Below, piece by piece: positions 1 through 9,542 of a DNA stretch of 33,139 nt. Position 1 is the first letter of the stretch, and every line of letters begins with the position of its first letter. The translations under genes and the position numbers were made by a program. The notes beneath the pieces are model-generated. The model did no database searches and was not told the DNA's origin. It saw only the letters and a list, made by a program, of their open reading frames with translations. Source of the stretch: an uncultured Eubacteriales bacterium. Its GTDB lineage: Bacteria > Bacillota > Clostridia > Oscillospirales > Acutalibacteraceae. The stretch lies in contig ONAX01000011.1 in NCBI GenBank assembly GCA_900315875.1, positions 1 to 33,139 of the forward strand, given 5' to 3'.

Positions 1-2
1 GC

Positions 3-1615
3 TCCAAGATTTTGAACGACTATGACGGTGTTCTCCACGACTTCACCCGCAAGCGAGGGCTTGTGTGGGAGCATATCTTTTTACCCGAAAATGCTCCGCG
101 GAGTGGCAGGATCGAAGTGAATTATGGAACGCCGTTGAACGTACCGAAAAGACAAAGGACAGCCGACTTGCCCGTGAGTTAGTGGTCGCTCTGCCTGTTG
201 AACTCAACAAAGAACAATGGATCAATCTGCTAGCAGATTATATACAAAGCAGCTTCGTTGCAGAAGGAATGTGCGCCGACGTTGCCATCCACGACACTGA
301 CGGACACAATCCTCACGCTCATATTATGCTGACCGTCAGACCGTTGGACGACAAAGGCAAGTGGCAATACAAAACCGAAAAGGAATATCTTTGCAAACGC
401 AACGGAGAAGAAAAGGGCTTCACAGCCGCCGAGTTTTTGCAGGCTAAATCACAGGGCTGGGAGAAGCAATATCAATATTATGTCGGCAAAAAGAAGGTGT
501 ATATGCCACCGTCAGAAGCGGAGCGACACGGCTACGAGCGAGCCAACAAATATCCAAAAAGCACGAAATTCGGACGGCAGAATCCGATTACCGCCCGTTG
601 GAACAGCGACGAGCAGCTTGTCGTTTGGCGTGAGAATTGGGCGCAAATCACGAACAAACATCTTGATGAAGCCAATCGCTCCGACGCTCACATCGACCAC
701 CGCAATAACGCCGCCAGAGGTATCGACGAGCAGCCGACGATCCATGAAGGTTATGTTGCACAGGCGATGGAACGCCGCGGCTTGATTGCCGACCGCTGTG
801 AGCTTAACCGTCAAATCAAAGCAGATAACGCTGTGCTCCTTGAACTGAAAGCGGCGTTTACCAAAATCTCGCAGGCAGTCAAGAATACCGTCCCCACTCT
901 CGCCGAAGCGATGGAATCTTTGCGGGAGAAAGCGATCATCATCAACTATCATATCCGGCATACCCAGATCGGCAAGCGAATTGTTTCCGATTTTCTTAAG
1001 GGATTGAAAGCAGCTTACGAAAGCTACAAGGGTATTGTCAAGCAAATCTCGACAAAGAAAAAAGAACGTAAGGAACTTCAAAAGCAAAAGACGTCCACTC
1101 CCGTTCTTAAGGTGATAACACACCGTAACTTTGACCGCCGTTTTGCCGAGCTGACCGAGGAAATAGAAGAACTCAAATTTGAAAAAGCTCGCTTGTTAAA
1201 AACTATGGAGCGTACCGATGATAAGGATGTTGCAACGATAAACGACAGCTTCGACAGACTGGAATCTGCTTTAGCTGAGTTGGACGAGCGAGAGAAGCGA
1301 TACACCGCCGAGCTGAACGAAGTTTTACGGCAGTATGACGAGTACAAGGAGCAAGCCAAAGAATTTAACGAGGGTGAATTTGGAAAGGCTCGTTTGGATA
1401 TCCGATCCGACAAAGAGCACAACGCACTTAGCCAAATTTCTGACGCATACGGCGAACACTTTTCTCGCAGCACATTTTTCAGCAGCAGGAGCGAGATCGA
1501 CGGCAAGCTCGATGACGAAATCAATATGCCCGCCGTCCGTGAATGTGTTTATCAACAGCGCAAACAAGCACATCAACAGCAGAAAAACAGAAAATCTCAC
1601 GAACAGGAACGATAA
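3..1615 (+). pseudogene. MobA/MobL-family (MOBQ) relaxase, 5'-partial and frameshifted
   Basis: This is the DNA-nicking relaxase of a mobilizable element; it would cut and lead transfer at oriT. The reading frame from base 3 encodes NDYDGVLHDFTRK...HIFLPENAPR, which is the expected relaxase N-terminal region. From about base 101 homology continues in the next frame as EWQDRSELWNAVERTEKTKDS. One base is therefore missing around 99-101 (CCGCGGAG). The ATG at 65 only opens an artefactual ORF. Seen downstream are the histidine metal-binding motif HNPHAHIML (about bases 305-331), IDHRNNAARGID and PTIHEGYVAQAMERRG, all typical of MobA/MobL. The C-terminal 270 residues are a charged, coiled-coil-like tail. 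The true start lies before the window. It may be a real pseudogene or a one-base sequencing error. Confidence 0.85.
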
Positions 1616-1669
1616 ACTCGCACTATTGTCAAGAGAAATAATTTGATTTAAGGATTATTTAATAATTTC

Positions 1670-1712
1670 TCCGCTATACTTGATCTGCAAGCTTCACAAA
1701 AGCGGATTTTTT
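1670..1712 (+). terminator. Rho-independent terminator after relaxase
   Basis: TCCGCT at 1670-1675 pairs with AGCGGA at 1701-1706. The loop contains a smaller CTTG/CAAG stem, and six T follow. It separates the relaxase from the ABC operon, so the cargo genes probably have their own promoter. A TACAAT at 1715-1720 is a possible -10, but no good -35 is visible. Confidence 0.6.
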
Positions 1713-1744
1713 GATACAATAATAGGCAGAAAAGGAGAAGGCGT

Positions 1745-4114
1745 ATGTTTTTTGATATTTTGAAGCGCGACCTGAAACGCAAAAAGACAATGAACGTGAT
1801 CATACTGTTGTTTGTAGTTTTGTCGGTAATGTTCATTTCTTCAAGCGTGATGAATCTAACGGCGATGACGGGCTCGCTCGACAGCTTTTTTGATAAGGCA
1901 GGAGTAGGCGACTATGTCGTTTTTGAGCGCAGCGGAGGAACCGTAAAGGTTGCCGACGCGGTCAAAAACGCCGATGGAGTGACCGACTTTAAGCAGGAGG
2001 AATGTATTTTCCTCTCGGAGCACAAGTTCGTCGGACACGTAAAGGAAAATGACAGCCAGAACGCGAACACCAGTCTGGTGTGCTGTCTGTCTCATCAGAT
2101 ACAAAGGTACTTTGACGGCAGCGATAACGAGATCACCGCGGTCGCCGACGGTGAGGTATATGTCCGTCAGTCCCTTCTTGACAACAGCAACGCCAAGGTC
2201 GGCGACAAGGTCGAGCTTACCGTAGCGGACGTCACCCGCACCTTTACGGTCAAGGACACGCTCAAGGATGCGATGCTCGGATCGAGAATGATGGGCAACG
2301 CTAGGTTCTTGATTTCCGAAAACGATTACAAGGCGTTTGAAAAAGCCGAACCGCTCGAACCGTATCTGTTTTATCTCAGCTTCATGGAAACCGATGACAT
2401 TCCCGTGCTTGAAAAAGCATTGAACGATTGCGACGCGATAGCTTTCAGTTTAGACCGATCTCTGTTAAAGTTTACTTACATTATGGAAATGATCGTCGTC
2501 GGGATATTGCTTGTGGTCAGCATCGCACTGATTTTGATCGCCGTCGTGATCCTGCGCTTTACCATCAGCTTCACGCTCAGCGAGGAATTCCGACAAATCG
2601 GCATAATGAAGGCGATCGGTATTCCCGACGGAAAGATCCGCTCGTTGTATCTGGTGAAATATCTGGCGATTTCCGTTTTAGGCGCAACCATCGGTTTGAC
2701 ACTGTCATTCCCGTTCGGCAGTATGCTTCTCAAATCGGTGTCACAGAGCATCGTGATGGAGAACGGCAACAGCCTTTTGTTGGGAATTATTTGCGCGGCT
2801 GCTGTTGTGGGAATCATTCTGCTCTTTTGTTATCTCAGCACCCGCAAGGTCAAAAAATTCACACCCGTTGACGCGATCCGCAGCGGCACAACAGGCGAGC
2901 GCTATAATAAAAAGGGAATCATCAAGCTCGGCAAAAAGCCCATGCGCCCCGTATTCTTTATGGCGGTCAACGATATTCTCAGCAGTCCCAAGCGGTTCTT
3001 GATAATGCTGTTCACTTTCTTCGTCGGAATCTCTATGCTGATGGTCGGTCTGAATATTTCCTCAACGATGACGAGCGGCAAGATGCTCGGCTGGATCAAT
3101 ATGGCGGAGTGTGATTTGGCGGTTGTTGAATCCGGCGCGATCGAGAAATATATGGTTGCGGACGGCAGAGATAAGATGAACAAAAGAATAACCGAGGTGG
3201 AGTCCAATCTGGCAGAAAAGGGCTGGGATGCGGATTGCTTTGTGGAAGTCATTACAACCGTTGTCGTATCCAAAGGCGATACAGAGTTGAAAACTAACGG
3301 CGTAGAGGGAATCAATATGACCCCCGACGAGTATATGTATCTGGAAGGAACCGCGCCGCAGAACAAAAATGAGATAGCCATGTCCTACGTTGTCGCCGAC
3401 AAATTAAATGTCGCGATAGGCGATATCGTCACGGTCAAAACGCCTGACGGCGAATCGGAATGTATGATCACGGCTATTTACCAAACGATGATGTCCTTGG
3501 GCAATAATATCCGCCTGTATCCGGGGCAGACCTATAGCTTTCAAAATCTTGTCGGCTTAAACGATTTTCAGATTCGATTTCACGACGCTCCGAGCTCCGC
3601 CGAGATCGAGAAAAGAATTAAAACGATAAAGGAGATGTACCCTGATAGCAATGTGATGACCGCGGGCGATTATGTTGATTACTGCGTCGGCGGAGTCGGC
3701 GGTATGATGGACGGAGTAACAGGGCTGCTGTTTCCGGTCATCATTCTGATCGATATTTTAGTCGCGGTGCTGATGGAAAAATCCTTCCTCACCAAGGAGC
3801 GCGGCGAGATCGCTATGCTCAAGGCGATTGGCTTCAAGAACCGCTCTATCATCCTTTGGCAGACCTTGAGAATCGCAATCGTAATGATCGCCGCCGTGCT
3901 GCTCTCAATAGCGCTCGCCGACCCTATAGGCAAGCTGACGACAGGCGGCATCTTCCAAATGATGGGCGCCAAAAATATTGTTTTTGATATGGATATATTT
4001 AAAACCTTCGTTATCTATCCGGCGATAATCCTTGCCGCAACCGTGTTCAGCGTGTTTATTACCGCGCTTTCGATACGCAAGGTCAATTCAAACGAAATTA
4101 ATTCTGTAGAATAG
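1745..4114 (+). CDS. FtsX-type ABC transporter permease
   Basis: Membrane subunit of an ABC3/MacB-type transporter of 789 aa. There is one membrane segment near residues 17-40 followed by an extracellular domain. A first FtsX block (about residues 245-370) carries the IGIMKAIGIPDGKI coupling motif. A further segment follows near 415-440, then a second large extracellular domain. The last FtsX block (about 660-785) has the matching motif IAMLKAIGFKNRSI. The two-fold repeat indicates a duplicated, single-polypeptide permease. The start has AGGAGAAGG just upstream. The partner ATPase begins 10 bases downstream and a two-component system follows, the usual layout of systems that detect or resist antimicrobial peptides. 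The substrate cannot be read from sequence. Confidence 0.88.
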   Translation: MFFDILKRDLKRKKTMNVIILLFVVLSVMFISSSVMNLTAMTGSLDSFFDKAGVGDYVVFERSGGTVKVADAVKNADGVTDFKQEECIFLSEHKFVGHVKENDSQNANTSLVCCLSHQIQRYFDGSDNEITAVADGEVYVRQSLLDNSNAKVGDKVELTVADVTRTFTVKDTLKDAMLGSRMMGNARFLISENDYKAFEKAEPLEPYLFYLSFMETDDIPVLEKALNDCDAIAFSLDRSLLKFTYIMEMIVVGILLVVSIALILIAVVILRFTISFTLSEEFRQIGIMKAIGIPDGKIRSLYLVKYLAISVLGATIGLTLSFPFGSMLLKSVSQSIVMENGNSLLLGIICAAAVVGIILLFCYLSTRKVKKFTPVDAIRSGTTGERYNKKGIIKLGKKPMRPVFFMAVNDILSSPKRFLIMLFTFFVGISMLMVGLNISSTMTSGKMLGWINMAECDLAVVESGAIEKYMVADGRDKMNKRITEVESNLAEKGWDADCFVEVITTVVVSKGDTELKTNGVEGINMTPDEYMYLEGTAPQNKNEIAMSYVVADKLNVAIGDIVTVKTPDGESECMITAIYQTMMSLGNNIRLYPGQTYSFQNLVGLNDFQIRFHDAPSSAEIEKRIKTIKEMYPDSNVMTAGDYVDYCVGGVGGMMDGVTGLLFPVIILIDILVAVLMEKSFLTKERGEIAMLKAIGFKNRSIILWQTLRIAIVMIAAVLLSIALADPIGKLTTGGIFQMMGAKNIVFDMDIFKTFVIYPAIILAATVFSVFITALSIRKVNSNEINSVE

Positions 4115-4124
4115 GAGCATCATC

Positions 4125-4880
4125 ATGGCTAAAACTTTAGAAGTAACCGACCTTTGTAAAACATATATCACCAACAAAAGACAAAACAATGTGCTGCGCA
4201 ATGTCAACTTTTCGGTTGACAAGGGCGATATGGTAGCGGTAATGGGACCGTCCGGCTCCGGCAAATCCACACTGCTGTACACCGTTTCGGGTATGGACAG
4301 CATGACGGCAGGAACGGTTCTGTTCGGAGGCAAGGATATTTCTGCACTGAAGCCAAACGAGCTTGCGGCGCTGCGGCTTGACGAGATGGGATTTATCTTC
4401 CAGCAGATGTATATGCTCAAAAATCTGAGCGTGCTCGATAATATCATTCTCCCGGCACGACAGTCAAAGTCAAACACGCTTTCCGCAAAGGAAAAGCTTG
4501 AGCGCGGCAAGGAGCTGATGCGCAGGCTGGGCATCATTGAGATCGCCGACAACGACATCAACGAGGTATCGGGCGGTCAGCTGCAAAGGGCGTGTATCTG
4601 TCGCAGTATGATCAACGAGCCAAAGATGATTTTTGCCGATGAGCCGACAGGCGCGCTCAACCGCCAAAGCTCCAACGAGGTAATGGAGGAGCTGTGCAAG
4701 ATAAACGCGGACGGCACGACGATCATGCTCGTCACCCACGACGCAAAAGTAGCCGCAAAATGCTCAAGAGTGCTTTATATAGTTGACGGAAACATTCAGG
4801 GCGAGTATAATTTAAGCGGAAAAGACGAAAGAACAAGAGAACGCGCCCTGAACAACTGGCTTATGGAGCAGGGTTGGTAG
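4125..4880 (+). CDS. ABC transporter ATP-binding protein
   Basis: ATPase partner of the preceding FtsX permease; 251 aa, the normal length for the MacB/LolD/BceA group. Visible motifs are Walker A GPSGSGKST (about residues 39-47), Q-loop FIFQQMYML, signature VSGGQLQRA, Walker B MIFADEPTGALN and switch LVTHD. The acidic ADEPTGALN form is characteristic of the peptide-exporter and lipoprotein-release branch. The start has TAGGAGCATCATC upstream. The C-terminus has a short charged tail after the H-loop. It is the second gene of a four-gene operon and would energise permease movement at the membrane. Confidence 0.92.
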   Translation: MAKTLEVTDLCKTYITNKRQNNVLRNVNFSVDKGDMVAVMGPSGSGKSTLLYTVSGMDSMTAGTVLFGGKDISALKPNELAALRLDEMGFIFQQMYMLKNLSVLDNIILPARQSKSNTLSAKEKLERGKELMRRLGIIEIADNDINEVSGGQLQRACICRSMINEPKMIFADEPTGALNRQSSNEVMEELCKINADGTTIMLVTHDAKVAAKCSRVLYIVDGNIQGEYNLSGKDERTRERALNNWLMEQGW

Positions 4881-4902
4881 TCTGGTTTTGGAGTGAGAAA
4901 TA

Positions 4903-5568
4903 ATGATCGACATTCTTGTAGTTGAGGATAATCTTGAAATGGCAACGCTTTTATGCGATTTTCTAAAAGCGGAGGGCTATTCCGCAAAGCACTGCGCAGA
5001 CGGAGAAAGCGCCTTGTGTGCCTTTGATAAAGACGGCGCAAGACTTGTCATTCTTGATATCATGCTTCCGGGGCTTGACGGCTTCGGCGTGTGCCGAAAA
5101 ATACGCGAGACCGCCAATACGCCGATCATCATTGTCAGCGCCAAAACCGAGAAGGACGACAAGCTCAACGGCTTGATCCTCGGCGCGGATGATTACATCG
5201 AAAAGCCCTACGATATCGACATTCTGCTTGCCAAAATCAAAGGAATATTCACGCGGCGTTATCAAAGCGATATAATCTCCGACGGCTTTTTGAAAATCGA
5301 CAAGAGCAAGCGGACAGCGTTCAAAGAAAACATACCCCTCGACCTGACGCAAAAGGAGTTTGATTTGCTGCTGCTCTTAGCGGAAAACAGCGGAAAGACA
5401 CTTAGCAAGGACTATCTGTTCAATCAGATCTGGGGCTTTGACAGCTTTTCCGAGCCGCAAACGCTGACGGTACACATCAAATGGCTACGTCAGAAAATCG
5501 AATCCGACCCCAAAAAGCCGAAGCATATTGTGACGGTCTGGGGCGTGGGCTACCGCTACGAGAGGTAA
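4903..5568 (+). CDS. OmpR/PhoB-family response regulator
   Basis: Transcription factor of 221 aa. The receiver domain (1-115) has acidic residues E8/D9, phosphoacceptor D52 in VILDIML, S/T in IIIVSAKT and K in EKPY. The C-terminal winged helix (about 125-220) has LTQKEFDLLLLLAENSGKTLSKDYLF and VTVWGVGYRYER. It is preceded by GGAGTGAG and followed after three bases by the histidine kinase, so the two are co-translated. By analogy with peptide-resistance modules it probably controls this same ABC operon, but no binding-site repeat was found upstream of the permease. Confidence 0.93.
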   Translation: MIDILVVEDNLEMATLLCDFLKAEGYSAKHCADGESALCAFDKDGARLVILDIMLPGLDGFGVCRKIRETANTPIIIVSAKTEKDDKLNGLILGADDYIEKPYDIDILLAKIKGIFTRRYQSDIISDGFLKIDKSKRTAFKENIPLDLTQKEFDLLLLLAENSGKTLSKDYLFNQIWGFDSFSEPQTLTVHIKWLRQKIESDPKKPKHIVTVWGVGYRYER

Positions 5569-5571
5569 ATC

Positions 5572-6792
5572 ATGAAAAGCTTTATCAGATTGGCAGTTGC
5601 GATCATCGCTGTCCTTGCAGTGATTTTTACGGGTGCAAATATCATTTTACATAACGAGAATAAGGGCGACGCTGGTCGCCCTTATCGTGTTGAAGCGGAA
5701 AGGATCGCCGCAAGAATCGAAAACAGAGAGCCATACTCTCTCAACGATTACAGTTATATCAAAAACGTGGAGATTCAGGAAAATGGCTTTCAAGGCGGCG
5801 ACAGCGACTATCTTGTCAAGGAGATCGGCGGAAAGCTCTACCGCTTTGATTATTCCTACCAAGCCGACAATACCTCGGCGATAACGTCCTTTAACATCTG
5901 CTTTGGCGTGACTGCGGCATTTGTCCTGCTGCTGCTTTTGTTTCTGTTCATCAGGATCATCCGTCCGTTTGAGAAAATCAGCGCTTATCCTACGGAGCTT
6001 GCAAAGGGAAATCTGACAGCGCCGCTAAAGGACAGCAAAAGCAAATATTTCGGCAAATTCCTATGGGGGCTCGATCTGCTGCGTGAGAAGCTGGAAAGTC
6101 AAAGATCCGCCGAACTTGCCCTGCAAAAGCAGAACAAAACGATGGTGCTCTCGCTCTCGCACGATATCAAAACGCCTCTCGGTGTAATCGAGTTGTACGC
6201 AAAGGCGCTTGAAAAGGGCTTGTACAAGGACGAACAAAAGAAGAAAGAGGTTGCCGTGGGCATTACGGAAAAATGTGAGGATATCCGCGGCTATGTAGAC
6301 GGCATTGTAAAAACTTCAAGCGAGGATTTTTTAAATTTAGAGGTAAACAACGGCGAGTTTTATCTGTCGGCGCTGATTGACAAAATCAAGGCGTTTTATA
6401 CCGATAAGCTCAGCCTGCTGAAAATCGACTTCGCTGTAGACGCTTTTTCCGACCATATTCTCTCCGGCGATTTGGAGAGAAGCATTGAAGTGCTGCAAAA
6501 CATCATCGAAAATGCCGTCAAGTACGGCGATGGCAGGAAAATAAGCATTGCGTTTTCAAGGGAGGATGATTGTCAGCTGATCCATATCCGCAACAGCGGC
6601 TGCACACTCAGCAAAAACGAGCTGCCGCACATCTTCGACAGCTTTTGGCGCGGCTCCAATACGGGTAGTAACAGCGGCAGCGGCTTGGGACTGTACATCT
6701 GCCGCACCCTGATGCGCAAAATGAACGGTGATATTTTTGCAGAGATTCAAGACAGCTATATGATTGTCACAACCGTTTTTTCAATAACTTAA
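5572..6792 (+). CDS. Sensor histidine kinase
   Basis: Membrane kinase of 406 aa paired with the response regulator just upstream. TM1 spans about residues 7-27. An extracytoplasmic loop of about 90 residues follows, then TM2 around 108-128 and a HAMP-like linker. The H-box is LSLSHDIKTPLG, the N-box QNIIENAVKYGDG, and the ATP lid ends in GSGLGLYICRTLM. All catalytic motifs look intact. The loop is larger than in BceS-type intramembrane kinases (only a few residues), so it may sense its ligand directly. The start follows GAGAGG. A weak AT-rich inverted repeat (CGAAAAA near 6918 and TTTTTCG near 6957) may terminate the operon. Confidence 0.92.
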   Translation: MKSFIRLAVAIIAVLAVIFTGANIILHNENKGDAGRPYRVEAERIAARIENREPYSLNDYSYIKNVEIQENGFQGGDSDYLVKEIGGKLYRFDYSYQADNTSAITSFNICFGVTAAFVLLLLLFLFIRIIRPFEKISAYPTELAKGNLTAPLKDSKSKYFGKFLWGLDLLREKLESQRSAELALQKQNKTMVLSLSHDIKTPLGVIELYAKALEKGLYKDEQKKKEVAVGITEKCEDIRGYVDGIVKTSSEDFLNLEVNNGEFYLSALIDKIKAFYTDKLSLLKIDFAVDAFSDHILSGDLERSIEVLQNIIENAVKYGDGRKISIAFSREDDCQLIHIRNSGCTLSKNELPHIFDSFWRGSNTGSNSGSGLGLYICRTLMRKMNGDIFAEIQDSYMIVTTVFSIT

Positions 6793-7022
6793 GCTCCGGT
6801 CTGGCAGCATTTTCTGTTATATTTTTATATTAAAGTTATATTGCTAAATGTGTTTTACGAGGACTGGCATTGTTAATGTGACAGTACATAAATGGGTTGA
6901 GTTATACTAAATGACAGTCGAAAAAACATATGATCGCTGACAGAGCAAATCTACAGCTTTTTCGGCGGTTTTGTTTTTTTTGAACGAAAGAAAATTACAA
7001 CTTTGGCAGAAAATACCCTTGA

Positions 7023-8645
7023 CAAATCTCATCTCAAAGGATGATCTTACAAAAGCACGCAGAAGATTTAGGGCTACGAAACATCAGATTCTACATTGAT
7101 GACGGTTTCAGCGGAACTGATCTGACCAGACCTGCATACGTTCAAATGATAAAAGACATGGAAGATGGAAAAATCGGAACGATCATAGTCAAAGATCAGT
7201 CCCGACTCGGGAGAGATCACCTTGAAACTGACAGGCTGATGGAGATTACATTTCCGTCCTACGATGTTAGGTTTATCGCTGTAAATGACGGTGTTGACAG
7301 CATCAACGGGATAAATGAGATGTCTGGGATACGCAACTACTTCAACGATTTTTATGCCCGTGACACATCGAAAAAAATCAGGGCTGTGCAGAGAGCTAAG
7401 GGTGAAAGAGGAGAGCATGTCGGGTCAACGATTCCTTATGGATATATGAAAAATCCTGAATACAACGGCGACCACAAACAGCATCCGCTGATGATAATTG
7501 ATCCCGAAGCAGTAGAGGTGGTCAGAAGGATATTCAAAATGGCTGCTGACGGCATGGGTGTGAGAAAGATTGGCGATACCTTGACTGCAGAAAAGATACT
7601 TTCACCAAGCGTCTATCTGTTCAAAAAGAACGGCAGCCGATCAGGAAATCCTAACCTTGATCGCCCCTATCGTTGGTCAAAAACAACGGTGCGTCACATA
7701 CTTTCAAACCAAACCTACTGCGGAGATACGGTTAATTTCAAGACTTACTCAAAGTCAAACAAGCTGAAAAAGCGGCTCAAAAATGATCCGAGTAAGGTGC
7801 TTGTGTTCGAGAATACTCATGAGCCTATAGTCAGCAGAGAGATGTTTGAGCTTGTTCAAAAGCATTTTGAGGGAAGAAAACGCCCCGACAAGCTGGGCTA
7901 CACGGACAAATTTGCCGGATTGTTATACTGTGGCGATTGCGGAAAAAGGCTTCATCTTCATCGGTCTTTTGCTGCTGCACCGGAAAAAACCGTATTCCAA
8001 TGCGGTGGATTCCGCAGCAGAGTAACGGATTGCTCGGCACATTATATCAGAGAAAGTGTGCTTGAGCAGATCGTACTGCAAAACCTCAGACAGGTTACTT
8101 CTCTTGCAAGAAATGACCCCGATGAATTTTACGGTGCGGCTATGAAAAGAGGCAGAGCCGAAGCCAAAAAGCAGCAAGCACAGCTTGATAAACGCAAAAA
8201 CTCTGTTACAGAAAGAATTGCAAAGCTGGACAGCATCCTGCGTTGTCTCTACGAAGATCGTGTGGTAGGCAGGATAACGCCTGAGCGATATGATGAAATG
8301 GCTGCCGGATATGAGCAGGAGCTTACCGAAAAGAAACGAGAGCTTACGATACTCAACGAACAGCAACAGTCGGAAAATGAGCAAGAAAGAATCGTTACAG
8401 AGTTTATGGAGAAGGCAAAGCAGTATGCAGAAATGACTGAGCTTACATACGAGATACTCCATACCTTCATCAAGCGAATTGAAGTTTTTGAAAAGCCTGT
8501 GAAGTACTCAAGGAAGTACGGGAATCCAATCACGATATACTACACATTTGAACTGACAAAACTCGAAAAGATCGCAGTTGCACTCGGAGAAAGAAATGAC
8601 GAAAGTAACGAGGAAATAAGAATGCTGCTGCAGTTGGCGTTTTAA
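7023..8645 (+). pseudogene. Large serine recombinase (TnpX/TndX-like), N-terminally truncated
   Basis: Site-specific recombinase of the large serine family, which excises and integrates conjugative or mobilizable elements. Homology begins abruptly at SSQRMILQKHAEDLG, just after an in-frame TGA at 7020-7022. The preceding 55-65 residues normally present, with the Tyr-x-Arg-x-Ser catalytic motif, are absent from all three upstream frames. The rest of the resolvase domain is present (YIDDGFSGTDLTRP, IIVKDQSRLGRDHLETDRLME), as is the recombinase domain (PYGYMKNPE, WSKTTVRHILSNQTYCGD). Also present are a zinc ribbon with CGDCGKRLHLH...CGGFRSRVTDCSAHYI and a long C-terminal coiled coil. Without the serine it cannot cleave DNA. 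Its place at the end of the mobile segment fits an element terminus near 8.65-8.8 kb. Confidence 0.85.
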
Positions 8646-8688
8646 TTGGAAGCCGACATATTGGCATAAACAACGAATAAAAGGCGAA

Positions 8689-8715
8689 TTCCCGAAAGGC
8701 TGAACCTTTCGGGAA
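8689..8715. terminator. Perfect 11-bp stem-loop after recombinase
   Basis: TTCCCGAAAGG at 8689-8699 pairs exactly with CCTTTCGGGAA at 8705-8715, with a five-base loop. No T-run follows on either strand, so it is terminator-like rather than a textbook terminator. It could equally be part of the element end. Confidence 0.45.
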
Positions 8716-8861
8716 GGATGGATGATTTAATTGTCCGTTAAGGATAACTGGCTAAAGAGGGCGTCCCCTTTTTGCGGTTGTCAATACCTGAACGCCGCCC
8801 CATTACCTTAATACACCCATATAGCGTGGTCACACCACAGAAATAGCCGCACGCGAAGAAT

Positions 8862-8894
8862 AAAAAAGAGACTGCGAATCATTTCACAATCCCC
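8862..8894 (-). terminator. Terminator of the nadA-side minus-strand operon
   Basis: On the minus strand GGGATTG pairs with CAGTCTC (two G-U pairs) across a loop containing TGAAATGATT, followed by six T. It lies 15 bases beyond the stop of the CinA-like membrane protein gene. A similar hairpin occurs near 28131-28162. Confidence 0.65.
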
Positions 8895-8908
8895 TTTGAA
8901 AAAATTGA

Positions 8909-9526
8909 TTATGTGTTATTCAGAAAAATATACGAAGCCACCGCAAGCTGTGCCGCTGCAAGCACAAGCAAAACCGCGATTGCAGCTTTAATTGCATCCA
9001 GCTGTCTGCGGCTGCGCTTTTCCGCAGTCATTCCGACAGCCGCTACCCTTTCGCGCTTTGACTTTGAAAGCTCATTATCAAGCTCATCCGCTACCTTTTC
9101 GATTTCGGGCGGTTCAACAGTTTCGTCGCTCAGCTTGTATATCTCACCCAGCTTTTCCTTTAGCTCGGGCATAAGCTTTCCGATTTCCTCCGAGGAATCA
9201 GGCAGAAGAATGATTGTCTGATCCGAGCTGCGCAGCATCCTGCCGTCATTGCCGACTGGTTTTGCCGCAGGCTTTTTCCCGTTTTTATCTGTCAGAACAT
9301 CCGAAAGAACAGAATCAGTACTCTGAATTCCTCCGTCCATTCCGCCTATAATAAAAATAAGCTTTCTTTTTTTCAGCACACCGGAGAGTGTATCGAACAG
9401 CTCCACAGGGTCTGCCGCCGCTTCTGCTCCTCGCTGCTGCAGCCCCATCCCCTCAAGCGCCATTGACAGAACCCGTTCAAGCTCCGCGGTCTTTCCGGAA
9501 TGGTAAAAAATAATATCGTAATTCAT
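8909..9526 (-). CDS. Membrane-anchored protein with degenerate CinA/MoaB-like domain
   Basis: A 205-residue protein with no recognised name. The start is the ATG of MNYDIIFYHSG, preceded by AAGGA eight bases away; a longer frame would overlap the upstream gene. Residues 1-125 follow the order of motifs seen in molybdopterin-binding/CinA folds: KLIFIIGGMDGGIQSTDSVLSDVL (compare the CinA GG-threonine-aspartate stretch), then TIILLPDSSEEIGKLM (compare LPG-x-P-x-E-M). A charged stretch follows (about 130-170), and one C-terminal membrane helix (about 177-200) leaves only a few residues outside. The bulk is thus cytoplasmic. It is translated 16 bases after the VanY-like gene, so the two probably work together. 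A similar domain begins the sortase at 15.2 kb. Function unknown; the fold assignment is inference. Confidence 0.7.
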   Translation of the reverse strand: MNYDIIFYHSGKTAELERVLSMALEGMGLQQRGAEAAADPVELFDTLSGVLKKRKLIFIIGGMDGGIQSTDSVLSDVLTDKNGKKPAAKPVGNDGRMLRSSDQTIILLPDSSEEIGKLMPELKEKLGEIYKLSDETVEPPEIEKVADELDNELSKSKRERVAAVGMTAEKRSRRQLDAIKAAIAVLLVLAAAQLAVASYIFLNNT

Positions 9527-9542
9527 TTTATTATTCCTTATA

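Noticed and set aside
65-100. ATG at 65 as the relaxase start
   Set aside because: The residues before EWQDRSELWN have no family similarity, whereas the neighbouring frame encodes the expected relaxase N-terminus; it is a frameshift artefact.
8862-8894. Hairpins at 8862-8894 and 28131-28162 as copies of a mobile repeat
   Set aside because: Similarity is limited to the terminator stem and TGAAAT loop, and both fit ordinary minus-strand terminators.
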